From contig JAJEAD010000076.1 of NCBI GenBank assembly GCA_022824305.1, positions 62,001-126,000 of the forward strand: a stretch of DNA of 64,000 nucleotides, given 5' to 3'. This DNA comes from Gammaproteobacteria bacterium. GTDB lineage: Bacteria > Pseudomonadota > Gammaproteobacteria > HK1. The notes under the pieces are model-generated. The model saw nothing but the letters and a program-made list of their open reading frames with translations, did not search any database and was not told the origin of the DNA. Shown one piece after another: positions 61,475-64,000 of the stretch (position 1 is the stretch's first letter; every line of letters starts with the position of its first letter). A program made the position numbers and the translations under genes.

Positions 61475-61665
61475 GGGCGCGCATTCTCGCCGAAGTGGCG
61501 CGACACTCCGACGCTGCGAGGACCTCGATGCACGCCCCGGGGCGCGCCGCTGCTACCATCGCGTCCTCTTCGCGCTCCGACAGTCAGGCCGGCCACGGCG
61601 GGAGGCGGTTGCGCCGTCGTGCCGGGAGTTCCCGCAATGCCATTGCGCTCCGGGGATAACGACCC

Positions 61666-63102
61666 ATGAATCTGTCCGAATACGCACGCTACGACGGACT
61701 CGGCCTGGCCGCGCTGGTGCGCGCCGGAGAGGTATCGCCCGAGGAGCTCGCCCGCGCCGCGTTCAGGGCCATGGACGCGGTCAACGATGCGTTGAACGCG
61801 ATCGTGGGAAGGGTCGATCCGCCGGCGTCGGCCGCGCCCTTCGAGCCCGGCGCGGTGTTCGCCGGCGTGCCCTTCGTGATCAAGGACCTCTGGCACGGCT
61901 GGAGCGGCGTGGAATGCAGCGAAGCGAGCCGCCTCGGCGCGGGCATCGTCGCGACCGAGGACAGTGTCCTGGCGGCACGCTTCCGCCGGGCGGGGCTGGT
62001 GGCGGTGGGACGCGGCAACACCTGCGAGCTGGGACTCTCCGGTCAGACCGACCCGATCGTCTACGGGGCGGCGCGCAACCCCTGGGACCCCTCGCTGGCG
62101 CCGGGGGCCTCGAGCGGGGGCTCGGCCGCGGCGGTGGCCGCCGGGGTGGTGCCGCTCGCCCACGGCAACGACGGCGGGGGCTCCATCCGCATGCCCGCTG
62201 CCTATTGCGGGCTGGTCGGCCTCAAGCCGTCGCGCGGGCGCAACCCCCTCGGTCCGCCCACCTTCGGCGACGGCGCGCACCCGGTGGTCGCGCACCACGT
62301 GATGTCGCGGAGCGTGCGCGACAACGCGGCCGCGCTGGACGTCTCCTCGGGGCCGGCGGGCGGAGACTTCGTGCCTCTGGCCCGAGCGCAGTGCCCCTTC
62401 CTCGAGGAGGTCTCCCGCGAGCCCGCGGGCTTGCGCATCGCCCTGTGCACCCGCATCAACGGGGCGAGCGAGCCCGATCCCACCTGCGTGGCGGCGGTGC
62501 GCTCGGCCGCCGCTCTGTGCGAGAGCCTCGGGCACGAGGTCGAAGAGGCCACGCCCGATGTGGGGTACCAGGACATCATCGATGTGTGCATGGACTTCTA
62601 CGCCCTGTCCGTGGTGTCGTCGGTCGAGGCGATGGCCCGGGCCGCCGGCCGGCGCCCCGGGCCCGACACCCTCGAGGCGCCCTCGCTCTCGACCTACGAG
62701 ATGGGCCGGCGCATGAGCGGATCGCGCATCGTCCGGCGCATGGAGCAGCTCGCGTCCATCAGCCGGGTGATGGGGGATTTCATGCGCCGCTTCGACGTGG
62801 TGATCACGCCCGCCACCTCCATGATGCCGCCCGAGGTCGGCCGTTACAGCGCGAGTCACTACGAGGCCGGCGATCTCTCCTACTGGGCCGAGGAGGGAGA
62901 GACCTACACCTTTCTGCCCCTCTTCAGCGTCAGTGGACAGCCCGCGATGTCATTGCCGCTCCACTGGAGCGAAGCGGGCTTGCCGGTGGGAGTCCAGATC
63001 GCGGGCGCGATCGGGGACGAAGCCGTCCTCTATCGGCTGGCCGGCCAGCTCGAGCGCGCGGCCCCGTGGAGCGAGCGGCGGCCAGGGGTGTTCGCGGGAT
63101 AG
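61666..63102 (+). CDS. Amidase (amidase-signature family), second copy type
   Basis: A 478-residue amidase-signature enzyme with Lys73 in '[10 protein letters not shown]', the serine pair 149-150 in '[14 protein letters not shown]' and Ser173 in '[13 protein letters not shown]'. The motif is the canonical form, unlike the amidase at 11973. The two are not recent duplicates. The substrate is unknown; the N-terminal half resembles 6-aminohexanoate-cyclic-dimer hydrolase-like amidases. It is divergent from the MATE exporter. Confidence 0.9.
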   Translation: MNLSEYARYDGLGLAALVRAGEVSPEELARAAFRAMDAVNDALNAIVGRVDPPASAAPFEPGAVFAGVPFVIKDLWHGWSGVECSEASRLGAGIVATEDSVLAARFRRAGLVAVGRGNTCELGLSGQTDPIVYGAARNPWDPSLAPGASSGGSAAAVAAGVVPLAHGNDGGGSIRMPAAYCGLVGLKPSRGRNPLGPPTFGDGAHPVVAHHVMSRSVRDNAAALDVSSGPAGGDFVPLARAQCPFLEEVSREPAGLRIALCTRINGASEPDPTCVAAVRSAAALCESLGHEVEEATPDVGYQDIIDVCMDFYALSVVSSVEAMARAAGRRPGPDTLEAPSLSTYEMGRRMSGSRIVRRMEQLASISRVMGDFMRRFDVVITPATSMMPPEVGRYSASHYEAGDLSYWAEEGETYTFLPLFSVSGQPAMSLPLHWSEAGLPVGVQIAGAIGDEAVLYRLAGQLERAAPWSERRPGVFAG

Positions 63103-63268
63103 GTTTACCCTCGGTCCGGCTCCCGGGGCCGGGAGCCGGCCTCGCTTCACGCCTTTCTCGGTCCGCCCGCCGGCCATGGCGCCCTGCCGTCGCGGCTATC
63201 TTCCCGCGGGTGGGCCTTCCCCCGGCGCAAGTGGCGTGCGGGTGCGGGGCAATGTAGGCTCGCTCGCC

Positions 63269-64000
63269 ATGGAACCCGTCGTGCGACTGAACCGCGTGAG
63301 CAAGCGCTTTCGGGAGCTGGAAGCGGTCAGGGAGCTGACGCTGGAGGTCGAAGAGGGCGAGTTTCTCACCCTGCTCGGACCTTCGGGCTGCGGAAAGACC
63401 ACCACGCTGAGGCTGATCAGCGGCTTCGAGGTGCCGGACGAGGGCGAGGTCGTCATCGAGGGGCAGGTGGTGGACGCGCTTCCCCCCTTCCGCCGCAACG
63501 TCAACACGGTGTTTCAGAGCTACGCGCTCTTTCCCCACCTGACCGTATTCGACAACGTCGCCTACAGCCTGTCGATCAGGCGGCGTCCCCGGGGCGAGAT
63601 CCGCTCCCGGGTGTCCGACATGCTCGAGCGCGTGGGACTGGCGGACAAGGCCCGCAACATGCCCTCCGAGCTCTCCGGCGGGCAGATGCAGCGCGTGGCG
63701 CTCGCCCGCGCCCTCATCAACGAGCCCCGGCTGCTGCTGCTCGACGAGCCCCTGGGGGCGCTGGACGCCAAGCTCCGGCGCGCCATGCAGCTCGAGCTCA
63801 AGCACATGCAGGCGAACCTCGGCATCTCCTTCATCTACGTCACGCACGACCAGGAGGAAGCCCTGGTCATGAGCGACCGCGTCGCGGTCATGGACTCGGG
63901 AAGGCTCCAGCAGCTCGGCACCCCGGCCGAGATCTTCGAGCGCCCCGCCAACCCCTTCGTCGCCGAGTTCCTGGGCACCGCCAACTTCCTCGAGGGAGAG
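63269..64000 (+). CDS. PotA-like ABC transporter ATP-binding protein, partial
   Basis: The first 244 residues of an importer ATPase; the gene runs off the window. Walker A 'GPSGCGKTT', Q-loop 'VFQSYALFPHLT', signature 'ELSGGQMQRVALARAL' and Walker B 'LLLLDEPLGALD' are intact, followed by 'YVTHDQEEALVMSDRVAVM'. This pattern is typical of spermidine/putrescine or other Pot-type systems; the missing C-terminal TOBE domain would help. The rest of the transporter should follow beyond the window edge. Confidence 0.85.
   Translation, partial: MEPVVRLNRVSKRFRELEAVRELTLEVEEGEFLTLLGPSGCGKTTTLRLISGFEVPDEGEVVIEGQVVDALPPFRRNVNTVFQSYALFPHLTVFDNVAYSLSIRRRPRGEIRSRVSDMLERVGLADKARNMPSELSGGQMQRVALARALINEPRLLLLDEPLGALDAKLRRAMQLELKHMQANLGISFIYVTHDQEEALVMSDRVAVMDSGRLQQLGTPAEIFERPANPFVAEFLGTANFLEGE

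Overview
This window is about 64 kb of very G+C-rich bacterial DNA (roughly two thirds G+C by eye). It is packed with short-spaced or overlapping genes on both strands. The gene families point to a metabolically versatile Pseudomonadota. They include a tripartite tricarboxylate transporter with a Bug-type binding protein, M1-type PepN, a trifunctional-length PutA without an N-terminal DNA-binding domain, Ada, a HigBA module and a bufferin-type DUF2282/DUF692/DUF2063/DoxX operon. The class (alpha, beta or gamma) cannot be fixed from the sequence alone. No rRNA, tRNA, CRISPR array, insertion sequence or prophage was found. Apart from Ada and the two antitoxins, no transcription regulator is encoded here.

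Layout. 1-2344 (minus) is tctA-tctB-Bug, a carboxylate uptake system cut by the window edge. 2508-4330 holds a PEBP-like protein, a luciferase-like oxidoreductase and a DUF2784 membrane protein. 4489-8387 holds a methyltransferase and an acyl-CoA synthetase (minus), then a MaoC hydratase and a rubredoxin/MBL-fold protein (plus). 8556-13397 holds a CPA2 antiporter, an alanine/sodium symporter and an amidase. 13618-16175 is the bufferin-type RiPP operon. 16366-30598 holds two complete dipeptide/oligopeptide ABC transporters with pepN between them. 30827-35306 holds a Rieske oxygenase, a Baeyer-Villiger-type monooxygenase, HigBA and an SDR. 35373-44874 is a divergent oxidoreductase cluster: an Old-Yellow-Enzyme-type reductase facing a six-gene operon (BCCP, carboxyltransferase-like protein, phosphotransferase, luciferase-like oxidoreductase, DAO-type oxidoreductase, GMC oxidoreductase). 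45075-53239 holds a DUF1778/GNAT toxin-antitoxin pair, a VOC protein, an acyl-CoA-dehydrogenase-like monooxygenase, PutA, a small secreted protein and Ada. 53404-57699 holds two tandem CocE/NonD hydrolase paralogues. 57833-64000 holds a CinA-N-like protein, a triple-RidA protein, a MATE exporter, a second amidase and the start of a PotA-like ATPase.

How the genes fit together. Much of the window serves uptake and breakdown of nitrogen-containing organics. Peptides enter through two ABC systems and are cut by PepN and possibly the CocE-type hydrolases. Amidases release ammonia, the AGCS symporter brings in alanine or glycine, and PutA oxidises proline. The OYE/DAO/GMC/phosphotransferase cluster looks like a catabolic pathway for a substituted amine or alcohol, but its substrate is unknown.

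The two items most worth attention are the biotin-carrier/carboxyltransferase pair at 37807-39752, whose carboxyltransferase lacks residues normally essential for the reaction, and the bufferin-type operon at 13618-16175. Other points of interest are a perfect GntR-like palindrome at 37631-37643, a HigBA promoter with an embedded operator and an apparently leaderless start, the triple RidA fusion, and duplicated promoters in front of the tandem hydrolases.
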